A stretch of DNA of 20,988 nt from Haloarculaceae archaeon (GTDB taxonomy: Archaea > Halobacteriota > Halobacteria > Halobacteriales > Haloarculaceae). Below are positions 6,650 through 14,493 of this stretch, in pieces. The notes beneath the pieces were generated by a model, which saw only the letters and a list, made by a program, of their open reading frames with translations, searched no databases and had not been told where the DNA came from. The stretch covers positions 1-20,988 of the forward strand of contig JAHENN010000178.1 of NCBI GenBank assembly GCA_018609665.1, in the 5' to 3' direction. The position numbers and the translations under genes are program-made. Each line of letters begins with the position of its first letter. Position 1 is the stretch's first letter.

Positions 6650-9600
6650 TCAGGTGTTGGTCGAGACGCCGGCGACGACCACCGTCGCGGTGCCGCCGAA
6701 CTCCCCCTCCGTCGAGCCTGCCTCCCGGCCGTCGCCGAGGTCGTTCACCTCGACCGCCTCGGCCGTGGCGGGCCCGATGGTGTAGGTGTCGGTATCCGCG
6801 AACTCCTCGGGTGCCTCGGCGAAGTACGTCAGCGTCACGCTGCCGTCGCCGAGGTCGTCGGCGGTGACCGTCGGTTCGAAGACGACGACACCCGCCTCCG
6901 CGTCGAAGCGCTCGACGTCGCCGAACGCCTCGTCGACCGTCCAGCCGTCCGGCACCCGGTCGGTCACCGTGACCGCGTCGGTCAGTTCGCCGTTGAAATC
7001 CTCGACGGTGACCTCGACGCGGTTGGTCTGACCGGCGGTGAACACGCTCCCGTCACCCGAACGGGACCCGGTCGGCTCGAGGTCGACCTGGGCCGGACCG
7101 AACGCCTCGGCGGGGTCGAAGTCGACGTCGAACTCGAAGTTCGCCTGGACGTCGAAGCCGTTGACGGCACCGGGGACGTCGACCAGCTTCGCGACCACGA
7201 GGAACGTCCGCTCGGCGGGTTCCTCGCGGCTCCCGCGGTCGACGCTCGTCGAGACGGCGGCGGTGCCGCCGGTGCCGACGTCGCTGTCGACGATGTTGGG
7301 GTCGCCGGCGTCGGCCGGGTTCTCGGCGTCGTAGACGAACAGGTCGATCTGCGGGTCGCCGGCTGCCGTTCCCGCGTTGCCGCCGGAGTAGCCCGTGAAC
7401 TCGACCGACGCCTCGAGGTCGCCGCCCGGCACCTGTACGTAGCCGGCGACGGCCCGCGAGTCGAACGGCACGTCCAGCCCGACGGTCTCCTCGGTGCTCG
7501 CGGTCGCCCGGTCGCCGCCGAGGGCGACCGACTCGCCGGCGAGGAGGTCCCGCGTCACGGCGTCGACGGCGGCGTCGGGATTGACGCGGCCGTATCCCTC
7601 GTAGGGGTCCCGCTCGCCGTGGGTGTAGGTCGCCGGGCTCGGCGCCAGCTGTGCGTTGTGGTACGGCGCCGCGGTGAACGCCGTCGTCGAGGCCGTCGCG
7701 AGCACGACCTGCTTCAGCCGCATGGTGTCCTCGAAGCCGGAGTCGGCCGGCTCCGGCAGCGCGATGGCGTCGGGAGCGTCCTCCTCCATGGCCTGGGCGA
7801 CGAGCCCGGAGACGCCACAGACGTACGGCGACGCCATCGAGGTACCCCCGATGGAGCGGTGGTCCTGCGGGACGTCGGTGTCGGCGACCGTCGCCTCCCC
7901 GATACCGGTCAGCTCCGCCTCGGGGTCGGGGTTCAGCGTCGCCCGCACCAGCTCGACGTTGTCCGGTGTCGGGGTGCCGACGCTGGGGACGTCGGCCGGC
8001 GCCAGCTGGCCGGGAAGCCCCAGCAGGATGACCGCCAGCGCGTCGGGCTTGATGTCCCCGCCCGGGGCGGTCACGTCGGGCTTGGCGTCGAAGCCGTCGA
8101 CGTCCTCGTTGAACTGGCCGAGCCCGCCCGAGGAGTAGCCCGTGATGCCGTCGAAGGGGTCCGTCGCGACGACCGAGATGGCCTCGCCGACCGCCGCCGG
8201 CTCGGCGTTGCCGTTGGCGGGTGTCCAGGAGTTGCCCGCCGCCGCCACCGTCAGGATGCCCTCGTCGGCCATGTCGCGGAGCGCCGGCGCCGTGCTCGGC
8301 AGCAGCCCGAAGGCGCTCAGCGGCGCCCCGAGCAGCGCTCCCCACGACATGTTGACCGCCCGCATGTTCAGCGTGCGCGAGACGTCGGCGGCGACGTCGC
8401 CGAGGTCCTGCGCGGGCTGGGACAGCCCCTGGAAGCCGGCGAGGCTGAAGTTCGGCGCCACGCCCGTGTGGACGGCGGTGTCGTCGTTCTCGAGTCGGTC
8501 ACCCTCGGTCGTCGCCGGGTGTCTGTACGCGCCGACCGCGATCTCCTCGAGCCGGCCCGCCAGCGGGTTCCCCGCTTGCGCCTGCTCGGCGACCGGAACC
8601 GCGCTCTCGGTCTCGGTGGGCCTGACCCGGACCGTGTACGTCGCCTCGCCGGCGTCGTGGACCGTCGGCTCGTCGGTGATGCTGGAGTCGAAGCGGAGCG
8701 GGGTGGCGTCGAGCACCTCGCCGTCGTGGACAATCTCGACGACGATGCCCGTCCCGAGGGCGCTGGCGAAGACGCTCGTGCCGGCCGCCGCTGTGACCTC
8801 GTACTCGAGGAAGTCACCCGGGAGCAGGACGGTGTTCTCCTCGTGGACCTCGGTCCGCTCGGGGTCGACCGTCGAGGCCCGCCCCGTCGCGGTCATGATG
8901 CCCGAACAGTGGGTCCCGTGGCCGTTCCGGTCCCGCGGGACGTCGAAGTCGCCCCAGTCGGTCTGCTCGTTGTACCAGCCGACCGTCTTCGGCGTCGCGG
9001 CGTCGACCTCGCCGGGGGCCGGCAGCACCGTCCCGTCGAACGCCTCGGTTTCCAGCGTCGACCGCGTCTCGGTTTCGCCGGTGTCGACGAGTTTCTGCTG
9101 TTCGACCGTCAGCTCCCAGCTGGCGGCCCCCCGGCTCGGCCGGACCGCGAACCTGTAGCTCTCGCCCGGAGTGACCTCGACCGACGTCTCGAGGACGTTG
9201 TCGCTCTCGACGGTGTCGACGTACGTCTCGCCCATCGTCCGGACCGGCTCCCAGCCGTCCTCGCCGTCCCGCTGGAGCACCGCGTGGATGCTGGCCGGCT
9301 GTCCCTCCGGGACGTCGACGTTCCAGGTCAGGGTCGCCTCGAGCCGGTAGCCGAGGACGTTCTCCCCGTCGACCGACCCGATCTCGAACGGCTCGGTCTC
9401 CTCGGCGACGGCCCGCTCGACGGCGGTGCCGGCGGCCTGCCCGCTCCAGCCGTCGGTCCGGAACGTCTCCGGCTCGGTGACCGGGACCGTCCGCTCGACC
9501 GCCTCGACGCCGACGACGTCGACGCCGCCGTTGCCGTCGGGACGGAGCCGGGCGCCGTTCCAGGGGCCGAGGTCGGGGTGACGGGCCGCAACCCCCGAGT

Positions 9601-9829
9601 CCGTCAGCCCGAGCGTCCGGTCCGGGCGGCCGCGGTAGCCGCGGTCCCACACCTTCCGGGCCTCGGCGACCCGCCAGTTCAGCAGCCGGTCGTCCAGCGG
9701 GCCGACGTCGGCGGCGGCCGTCCCGGCCGCGGCGGAGGCGAACAGCCCGGCGGCGGTCGTACCGGCGGCCTGCATGAACGTCCGACGGGAGAGGTTCGTA
9801 CTGTCGTCCTGCTCGGGGGGTCGGCTCAT
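6650..9829 (-). CDS. Tat-exported subtilisin-like (S8) serine protease with large insertions
   Basis: 1059 residues from the ATG at 9829. The N-terminus has a twin-arginine signal (residues 14-22, LSRRTFMQA, then an alanine-rich core ending near AAA-DVG at 40), so it should be exported folded through the Tat pathway. The catalytic residues are visible: Asp77 in LTDSGVAARHPDL, His304 in NGHGTHCSG, oxyanion Asn533 in AAAGNS, and Ser664 in GGTSMASP. The spacing is unusual: about 227 residues separate Asp and His (about 32 in subtilisin), and 229 separate His and Asn. The extra segments (about 95-290 and 318-455) look like beta-sandwich domains. After the catalytic domain come beta-rich regions with a DUF11/CARDB-like stretch near the end (VEVTVEDFNGELTDAVTVTD). 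No C-terminal membrane anchor or PGF-type sorting tail is visible, so it is probably secreted. Substrate unknown. Confidence 0.93.
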   Translation of the reverse strand: MSRPPEQDDSTNLSRRTFMQAAGTTAAGLFASAAAGTAAADVGPLDDRLLNWRVAEARKVWDRGYRGRPDRTLGLTDSGVAARHPDLGPWNGARLRPDGNGGVDVVGVEAVERTVPVTEPETFRTDGWSGQAAGTAVERAVAEETEPFEIGSVDGENVLGYRLEATLTWNVDVPEGQPASIHAVLQRDGEDGWEPVRTMGETYVDTVESDNVLETSVEVTPGESYRFAVRPSRGAASWELTVEQQKLVDTGETETRSTLETEAFDGTVLPAPGEVDAATPKTVGWYNEQTDWGDFDVPRDRNGHGTHCSGIMTATGRASTVDPERTEVHEENTVLLPGDFLEYEVTAAAGTSVFASALGTGIVVEIVHDGEVLDATPLRFDSSITDEPTVHDAGEATYTVRVRPTETESAVPVAEQAQAGNPLAGRLEEIAVGAYRHPATTEGDRLENDDTAVHTGVAPNFSLAGFQGLSQPAQDLGDVAADVSRTLNMRAVNMSWGALLGAPLSAFGLLPSTAPALRDMADEGILTVAAAGNSWTPANGNAEPAAVGEAISVVATDPFDGITGYSSGGLGQFNEDVDGFDAKPDVTAPGGDIKPDALAVILLGLPGQLAPADVPSVGTPTPDNVELVRATLNPDPEAELTGIGEATVADTDVPQDHRSIGGTSMASPYVCGVSGLVAQAMEEDAPDAIALPEPADSGFEDTMRLKQVVLATASTTAFTAAPYHNAQLAPSPATYTHGERDPYEGYGRVNPDAAVDAVTRDLLAGESVALGGDRATASTEETVGLDVPFDSRAVAGYVQVPGGDLEASVEFTGYSGGNAGTAAGDPQIDLFVYDAENPADAGDPNIVDSDVGTGGTAAVSTSVDRGSREEPAERTFLVVAKLVDVPGAVNGFDVQANFEFDVDFDPAEAFGPAQVDLEPTGSRSGDGSVFTAGQTNRVEVTVEDFNGELTDAVTVTDRVPDGWTVDEAFGDVERFDAEAGVVVFEPTVTADDLGDGSVTLTYFAEAPEEFADTDTYTIGPATAEAVEVNDLGDGREAGSTEGEFGGTATVVVAGVSTNT

Positions 9830-9854
9830 GACGTGCCCGCCGCTACCGGGGTTC

Positions 9855-9863
9855 GTACAAAAG
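9855..9863 (-). promoter_or_regulatory. TATA-like box of the S8 protease gene
   Basis: The minus strand reads CTTTTGTAC, centred about 30 nt upstream of the protease ATG at 9829. This predicts a leaderless or near-leaderless mRNA. Confidence 0.5.
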
Positions 9864-9943
9864 ACGTTCAGACAACTGCGTCGAAATGGCACCGGGCGGC
9901 GGCCGCCCGGGCGGCCGTGCGGGCCGCGACCGCCGGCCGGACC

Positions 9944-9950
9944 CTTATTT
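9944..9950 (+). promoter_or_regulatory. TATA box of ubaA
   Basis: CTTATTT, centred 26 nt upstream of the ubaA ATG at 9973, the typical spacing for a leaderless haloarchaeal transcript. It supports 9973 over the earlier in-frame ATG at 9886, which lies upstream of the box. Confidence 0.6.
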
Positions 9951-9972
9951 CCGCGGCCGCACAACGGCGGTC

Positions 9973-10785
9973 ATGAGCGACCTCTCGCTCGATGCCGACC
10001 AGCTCGACCGGTACTCCCGGCACATCATCATGGAGGACGTCGGCCCCGAGGGCCAGAAGCGGCTGCTGGACGCCAGCGTCCTCGTCGTCGGCGCCGGGGG
10101 GCTCGGCTCGCCGGTCATCCAGTATCTGGCCGCCGCGGGCGTCGGGACGCTCGGCGTCGTCGACGACGACGTCGTCGAGCGGTCGAACCTCCAGCGGCAG
10201 GTGGTCCACGGCGACGCCGACGTCGGCCGCCCGAAGGTCGACTCCGCCCGGGAGTTCGTCGCCGCCCAGAACCCCGACGTCGCCGTCGAACCCCACGAGA
10301 CGCGGCTGACGGCCGACAACGTCGCGGGGTTCCTCGACGACTACGACCTCGTTGTCGACGCCTCGGACAACTTCCCGACCCGGTATCTCGTCAACGACGC
10401 GTGCACGCTCGCGGGCGTCCCGTTCGCCCACGGCGCCATCCTCCGGTTCGAGGGGCAGGTGACGACCTTCGAGGCCCGCGAGGGCGGCCCCTGCTACCGG
10501 TGTCTCTTCCCCGAGGCGCCCGAACCCGGAACCGTGCCGGACTGTGCGACCGCCGGCGTCCTCGGCGTCCTGCCGGGGACCGTCGGCTGCATCCAGGCGA
10601 CCGAGGCCGTGAAGCTCGTCCTCGGCTACGGCGAGACGCTGGACGGCCGGATGCTGTTCTACGACGCCGCCGACATGAGCTTCGAGACGGTCGCCGTCGA
10701 GCCGCGGCCGGACTGCCCGGTCTGCCAGCCCGGCGGCGTCGAGTCGGTCCGGGAGGTCGACTACGAGTCCACCTGCGGCGTCTGA
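9973..10785 (+). CDS. ubaA: E1-like ubiquitin/SAMP-activating enzyme UbaA (MoeB/ThiF/HesA family)
   Basis: A 270-residue protein of the length of archaeal UbaA and bacterial MoeB. These enzymes adenylate the C-terminal glycine of small ubiquitin-fold proteins; in haloarchaea UbaA activates SAMPs both for protein conjugation and for sulfur transfer to tRNA and molybdopterin. Visible features are the opening DRYSRHIIMEDVG, the nucleotide-binding GAGGLGSP (40-47), the conserved DDDVVERSNLQRQ (64-76), the DASDNFPTR block (129-137), zinc-binding pairs CYRC (C174, C177) and CPVC (C248, C251), and the catalytic cysteine C191 in TVPDCATAGVLG. No rhodanese domain is attached. The start at 9973 follows the TATA box. 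Divergent from the protease gene, with no obvious operon partner. MoeB or ThiF function alone is possible, but haloarchaeal genomes generally use one such protein for all roles. Confidence 0.9.
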   Translation: MSDLSLDADQLDRYSRHIIMEDVGPEGQKRLLDASVLVVGAGGLGSPVIQYLAAAGVGTLGVVDDDVVERSNLQRQVVHGDADVGRPKVDSAREFVAAQNPDVAVEPHETRLTADNVAGFLDDYDLVVDASDNFPTRYLVNDACTLAGVPFAHGAILRFEGQVTTFEAREGGPCYRCLFPEAPEPGTVPDCATAGVLGVLPGTVGCIQATEAVKLVLGYGETLDGRMLFYDAADMSFETVAVEPRPDCPVCQPGGVESVREVDYESTCGV

Positions 10786-11304
10786 CCGTCCGGGTATCGC
10801 ACCGGACTGCCGGCGTGTCTTCCGGTCGTGCTGGGCGATACAGGGAGTGTATGGAACGAACTGAAAAGCTCGTGCCGGACTCGACGTAGAGACCTCGAAC
10901 GCCCTCGCGGCGCTCGACCCTCCCGGACGACGCAAGCCGCGAGGGACCGGCGGTCCCTCGGCCCGCTCGCGCGGCGCCGCCGCGCGAGGACACCGCAGGC
11001 CGACGGCCGAGGAGCGCAGCGAGGATATCCCGCATGGTTCGAGCGGCGCCGCAGGCGCCGCTCGTCATCCCGAAAATCTCCGATTTTCGGAGACAACGGC
11101 CGCGAGCCGGCCGAGGGCTTTCGAGGTGGTCGAGGATTCGGTTCAGGAGCAAACAGACAAACTACCCACGTAACACGCAGGCATACGGAACGGTCGCCCC
11201 GGTCCTTCCCCGCTGAACCGAGCACACGCAAGGAGTTCCACGACGTCCTCCGGTCGGTCCGACCCGGAGAGATACCGGGCTCCGGCCACCGGCGAACGGC
11301 TTCG
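10786..11304. other. 519 bp convergent gap rich in perfect palindromes
   Basis: It lies between the 3' ends of ubaA (+) and the VUT transporter gene (-), so no promoter is needed here. I see no credible protein gene; the longest candidate (11034-11216) is arginine-rich and partly made of palindrome sequence. A 12-codon ORF at 10851-10889 (MERTEKLVPDST) is probably chance. The hairpin cluster is described separately. From 11100 to 11304 I see nothing recognisable. Confidence 0.6.
10838..11090. repeat. Cluster of perfect inverted repeats (hairpins)
   Basis: Five palindromes: 10838-10852 (5 bp arms), 10940-10960 (10 bp perfect arms, CGAGGGACCG, 1-nt centre), 10966-10988 (11 bp perfect arms, CTCGCGCGGCG, 1-nt centre), 11040-11064 (11 bp perfect arms, CGAGCGGCGCC, 3-nt loop) and 11070-11090 (9 bp perfect arms, CCGAAAATC, 3-nt loop). 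The last is A/T-rich and stands out from its surroundings. Located between convergent genes, the cluster could terminate both transcripts or be a dispersed haloarchaeal repeat. I have an unverified recollection of similar stretches, mistranslated as small hypothetical proteins, in other haloarchaea. Confidence 0.6.
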
Positions 11305-12018
11305 CTACCGCGGGACGCCGCCGCGGGACTCCGACCGCCGGACCGCGCCGGTGATGAGGTAGACGAACGGCGTGTCGGCGAGCGCGATGAGCAGCTTCAG
11401 CAGGTACTGGCCGACGACGAGCGAGACGACGACGCCCGCCGGAAACGTCGGCCCGACGCCGGCGTACTGCGGGAGCAGCCAGAAGGCGACGCCGACGAAG
11501 ATGACGGTGTCGATGGCCTGGCTGGTGCCCGTCGAGACGACGTTGCGGAGCCACAGCCGTCGGCCGTCGGTGTACTCCGACAGCGCGTCGAAGACGACGA
11601 CGTCGTAGTTCTGGCTGACGAGATACGCCAGCAGGCTGCCGGCGATGACGTTTGCCGTCGGCGCCAGCGCCGCCTCGAACGTCGCGGCGAACTCCGGGTC
11701 GGCCGCCGGCGCGGCGATGGTGCTGTACACCAGCGCCAGCACGAGGAGGTTCATCAGGAAGCCGACGTTGACGAGCACCTGCGCGGCCCGGCGGCCGTAC
11801 AGTTCGGTGTAGCAGTCCGACGCGAGGAAGGTCAGGGCGTAGGCGAGCGCGGCCCCCGGGAGGACGAGTTCCGCGCCCGTCACCGGCAGGGCGACGGGCA
11901 GCTCGAAGGCGAGGATCTTCGAGGCGGTCGGCTGTGCGATGGCCAGGGCAGCGACGAACAGCGCCGCCAGCGCGACCGCGCCGGCCGGCACCGCGCCGTG
12001 CCGGCTACTCGTCGCCAT
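11305..12018 (-). CDS. Queuosine/archaeosine precursor transporter (VUT family, YhhQ-like)
   Basis: A 237-residue integral membrane protein with about six hydrophobic segments, the usual length for the VUT/YhhQ (DUF165) family, which imports 7-deazaguanine precursors for tRNA modification. Family signatures are ASKILAFEL near the first helix, the strongly conserved ASDCYTELYGRRAAQ (66-80), LVSQNYDVVVFD (133-144) and RNVVSTGTSQAIDTVIF (158-174). In an archaeon the likely cargo feeds archaeosine at tRNA position 15 (preQ0 or a related base) rather than queuosine; that is inference. Its start overlaps the 3' end of the upstream ribbon-helix-helix gene by 14 bp, indicating one operon with coupled translation. 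Confidence 0.88.
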   Translation of the reverse strand: MATSSRHGAVPAGAVALAALFVAALAIAQPTASKILAFELPVALPVTGAELVLPGAALAYALTFLASDCYTELYGRRAAQVLVNVGFLMNLLVLALVYSTIAAPAADPEFAATFEAALAPTANVIAGSLLAYLVSQNYDVVVFDALSEYTDGRRLWLRNVVSTGTSQAIDTVIFVGVAFWLLPQYAGVGPTFPAGVVVSLVVGQYLLKLLIALADTPFVYLITGAVRRSESRGGVPR

Positions 12019-12187
12019 CGGACTCCAGGCGGCCGTGGCGGGCGTCGATCTCGTCGAGGATGTCGAGGTTCTTGCGGACGGACGCCCGGATGGCGTCGCT
12101 GCGGTTGACGTACTTGCCGTCCTCGCCGACGTGTTCGTCGAGGTCCGCCAGCAGTTCGCCGGGGATCTCGACGCTTATCTTGGGCAT
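12005..12187 (-). CDS. Ribbon-helix-helix (CopG/NikR-type) DNA-binding protein
   Basis: 60 residues. The N-terminal MPKISVEIPGELLADLDEHV is the RHH beta strand and first helix, followed by GKYVNRSDAIRASVRKNLDIL, in which NRSDAIR is the typical turn and second helix. There is no C-terminal effector domain, so it is a minimal dimeric RHH protein like many haloarchaeal small regulators. The ATG at 12187 is 26 nt downstream of a good TATA-like box, so the mRNA should be leaderless. The last 14 bp overlap the start of the precursor transporter gene, suggesting that it autoregulates this two-gene operon. Without an antitoxin or toxin partner, a toxin-antitoxin role is unlikely. Confidence 0.85.
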   Translation of the reverse strand: MPKISVEIPGELLADLDEHVGEDGKYVNRSDAIRASVRKNLDILDEIDARHGRLESDGDE

Positions 12188-12207
12188 ACCCGGAGATTCC
12201 CTCGCGA

Positions 12208-12217
12208 ATACTTAAGC
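12208..12217 (-). promoter_or_regulatory. TATA box of the RHH-VUT operon
   Basis: The minus strand reads CTTAAGTATT, centred 26 nt upstream of the RHH start at 12187. The core CTTAAG is itself a 6-bp palindrome. Confidence 0.6.
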
Positions 12218-12266
12218 GGCGCCATCCGGAGCCGGCGGTCTCGCAGCTCGATTCGGCGACGGGCCC

Positions 12267-14471
12267 TCAGTCGGCGGGTTCGGCCGGCCCGGGGCTCCGG
12301 CGGCCGCCGAGGGTGAGCAGCCAGAGACAGCCCAGCCCCAGCAGGTAGACGGCCACGACCGGGAGGGCGAGGATGAACATCGTGAAGACGCCGCCCGGCG
12401 AGAGGAACGCGGCGGCGCCGAAGACGACGAGCGTCACCTCCCGCCAGCGGCCCCGCATCGTCCGGTAGCTGACGAGGTTCCCCTTGTAGAACAGCAGCAT
12501 CGAGACGGGGATCATCGCGAGGATGCCGATGCCGACGGTGAGGAAGAAGACGAGCCAGCCGTAGTTGTTGACGCGGTAGCTGATTACCATGCCGGCGTCG
12601 AGGACGTCGGCGGCGAGCCAGGAGATGGTCGCCGGGGCGACGTAGAGGAACCCGAAGAGGCTCCCGAGGGTCAGCCCCGTCAGCAGCGTCCCGCCCCAGG
12701 CCAGGAGGACGCGGCGGTCGCCGCGGGCGAAGCCCCGTTCCTTCAGCGCCGGCCACGCGTAGTACAGCAGCAGCGGCAGCGTCGCGGCGGCGCCGAAGAC
12801 GACGGACACCTTGATCATGAAGATGAGCGCCTCGACGGGGTGGAGCGTGACGATATCGACCTGTGCGGCCGCCTCGGCGCTCATCCGGCCCGTGAACTGC
12901 TCCTGGAGGACGCCGATGCCGCCCCGGTAGAGGACGAAGAACGTGGCCGCCATGACGGCCATGAACACCCCGACGAGGTAGAACGACTTCGAGGTGAGGC
13001 TGTCGGCGATGAACGCGATGTCGTAGGCGTAGCCGCCGACGTCGTCCTCGTCGATGTCGTCCTCGCTGAAGGCGTCGAGCACGCCGGCGCTCCGCCGGGC
13101 GAGGATGCCGGCGTCCTCGTCGTCGGCGTCGGCCGCGGCGGATGCGTCGGGGTCGCCCGGCGGCCCGCCCTCGACGTCTGAGGGCGTGACGCCGTCGTCG
13201 TCGGTGTGGACGTTGTCGAAGCGGTCGAGGATGGCCTCCGCGCGGTCGGGGTCGCCGCCGTCCATCGCCTCGCTGGCCAGCGCCAGCGCCTCCTCCTCCT
13301 CGAGGCGGGCGAACGCCGCCGCGGGGGCTGCCCGGATGCCCGCCTCGTCGAGTTCCGAGAGGTCGATGTCGGCGGGGTCGCCGCCGGCGGCGTCCGCGAC
13401 GGCGAACTCGTCGGTCTCGAGCGATTCGAGTTCGGCGTACACCGCGTACCCCAGCCCGGCGAGCGCGGAGGCCAGCCCGTAGGCGACGCCCACGACCGCC
13501 AGGTACGTCCGCTCGGGGAGGCCGTACGCCTCTCCCGGCGGGAGGAACCGGTAACTGGAGTCGGCCGCCGCCAGCCCGCGGTTGAGGAGCTCGTCGCCGC
13601 CGCCGGCGTAGAAGCCGTAGGCCAGCCCGGCGCCGACGACGGCCAGCCCGGCCAGCAGGGTCCATCGGTCCCGGGCGGTGGCGGCCACGTCGACGGAGCC
13701 GCTGGAGCGTTTGGCGGTGACGATGACCTTCGTCAGGTACAGCGAGAACCCGTACAGCGTCACGAGCGGCACCGCCCACATGATCTGCGTGAACGGGTCC
13801 GGCGGCGAGAACAGCGCTCCGAAGACGAAGATGCCGAGGACCGCGTACCGCCACTTGTCCCGGAACGTCTCGTAGCGGACGATCTCGGCGTAGGCGAGCG
13901 AGCTCATCGCCAGCGGCAGCTGGGCGGCGAGCCCGAACGACAGCGACAGCAGGATGATGAACTGCGCCCACATCGAGATGGAGTAGTTCGGGTCGAACTC
14001 GGCGTTGACGGCGTTGCTCGCCAGGAAGTCGAGCATCAGCGGGAAAAAGAGGGTGTAGGAGTAGGCGACGCCGCCGCCGAACAGCAGGAGGCCGACGACG
14101 CCGAGGCCGGCGGCCTTCCAGCGCGACAGCCGGTCCGGCCACCGGCCCCGTCGCCGCAGGCTGTCCCGGGAGTAGTAGACGAGCGGCGGAATCGTCAGCA
14201 TGACGCCGACGACGAGGCCGATCTTCACCTGCAGGAGGATCACCTCGAACGGCGTGATGGCGACGATGTCGATGGCGGAGTTGACGTTGAGGTCCGTCTT
14301 CAGCTGCTCCCAGACGAACGCCCGGAGGACGTAGATGGTGCCGATGAGCCCGACGACGAAGAGGATGAAGACCTTCTGGAGGTGGGTCTGTGCGGTCGAC
14401 AGCATCGTCCCGAGCTGCTCTCGCCCCTCGGCGACCGTCTCCGCGACGTCGTCGTCAACGGCACTTGACAC
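12267..14471 (-). CDS. tatCt: Double TatC twin-arginine translocase subunit (TatCt type)
   Basis: 734 residues containing two fused TatC domains, the arrangement described for haloarchaeal TatCt. Domain 1 (about 28-250) has PFEVILLQVKIGLVVG after helix 1, SRDSLRRRGR and FSPPDPFTQ before the last helices. Domain 2 (about 496-725) repeats the plan with PVEALIFMIKVSVVFG and ALKERGF, but its last loop is degenerate (FLSPGGVFTM). Between them lie two extra hydrophobic segments (271-289 and 323-345) and a charged cytosolic-type stretch (347-480) rich in Asp/Glu. TatC is the membrane receptor for twin-arginine signals; haloarchaea send most secreted proteins through Tat. The GTG start at 14471 lies 27 nt downstream of a TATA-like box. 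Divergent from the single tatC gene. Confidence 0.93.
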   Translation of the reverse strand: MSSAVDDDVAETVAEGREQLGTMLSTAQTHLQKVFILFVVGLIGTIYVLRAFVWEQLKTDLNVNSAIDIVAITPFEVILLQVKIGLVVGVMLTIPPLVYYSRDSLRRRGRWPDRLSRWKAAGLGVVGLLLFGGGVAYSYTLFFPLMLDFLASNAVNAEFDPNYSISMWAQFIILLSLSFGLAAQLPLAMSSLAYAEIVRYETFRDKWRYAVLGIFVFGALFSPPDPFTQIMWAVPLVTLYGFSLYLTKVIVTAKRSSGSVDVAATARDRWTLLAGLAVVGAGLAYGFYAGGGDELLNRGLAAADSSYRFLPPGEAYGLPERTYLAVVGVAYGLASALAGLGYAVYAELESLETDEFAVADAAGGDPADIDLSELDEAGIRAAPAAAFARLEEEEALALASEAMDGGDPDRAEAILDRFDNVHTDDDGVTPSDVEGGPPGDPDASAAADADDEDAGILARRSAGVLDAFSEDDIDEDDVGGYAYDIAFIADSLTSKSFYLVGVFMAVMAATFFVLYRGGIGVLQEQFTGRMSAEAAAQVDIVTLHPVEALIFMIKVSVVFGAAATLPLLLYYAWPALKERGFARGDRRVLLAWGGTLLTGLTLGSLFGFLYVAPATISWLAADVLDAGMVISYRVNNYGWLVFFLTVGIGILAMIPVSMLLFYKGNLVSYRTMRGRWREVTLVVFGAAAFLSPGGVFTMFILALPVVAVYLLGLGCLWLLTLGGRRSPGPAEPAD

Positions 14472-14493
14472 GACGGAGGGTAATCAACTCGCC

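Noticed and set aside
6611..9976. Plus-strand open frame of more than 1100 codons antisense to the protease gene
   Set aside because: Its composition (Arg, Asp, Val, Gly, Leu runs) is what antisense of acidic GC-rich haloarchaeal genes gives. The minus frame has a Tat signal and a full S8 catalytic set, so the plus frame is a shadow.
11034..11216. 60-codon plus-strand ORF in the hairpin-rich gap
   Set aside because: Its first third is palindrome sequence and the rest is Arg-rich with no recognisable pattern; the palindromes explain the open frame better than a gene.
10786..11304. CRISPR array or tRNA gene in the intergenic gaps
   Set aside because: Palindromes have different sequences without equal-length spacers, and no cloverleaf or conserved tRNA motifs were found here or in the other gaps.
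12005..12187. Ribbon-helix-helix protein as the antitoxin of a toxin-antitoxin pair
   Set aside because: The overlapping partner is a six-helix VUT family transporter, not a toxin, so a regulator role is more likely.
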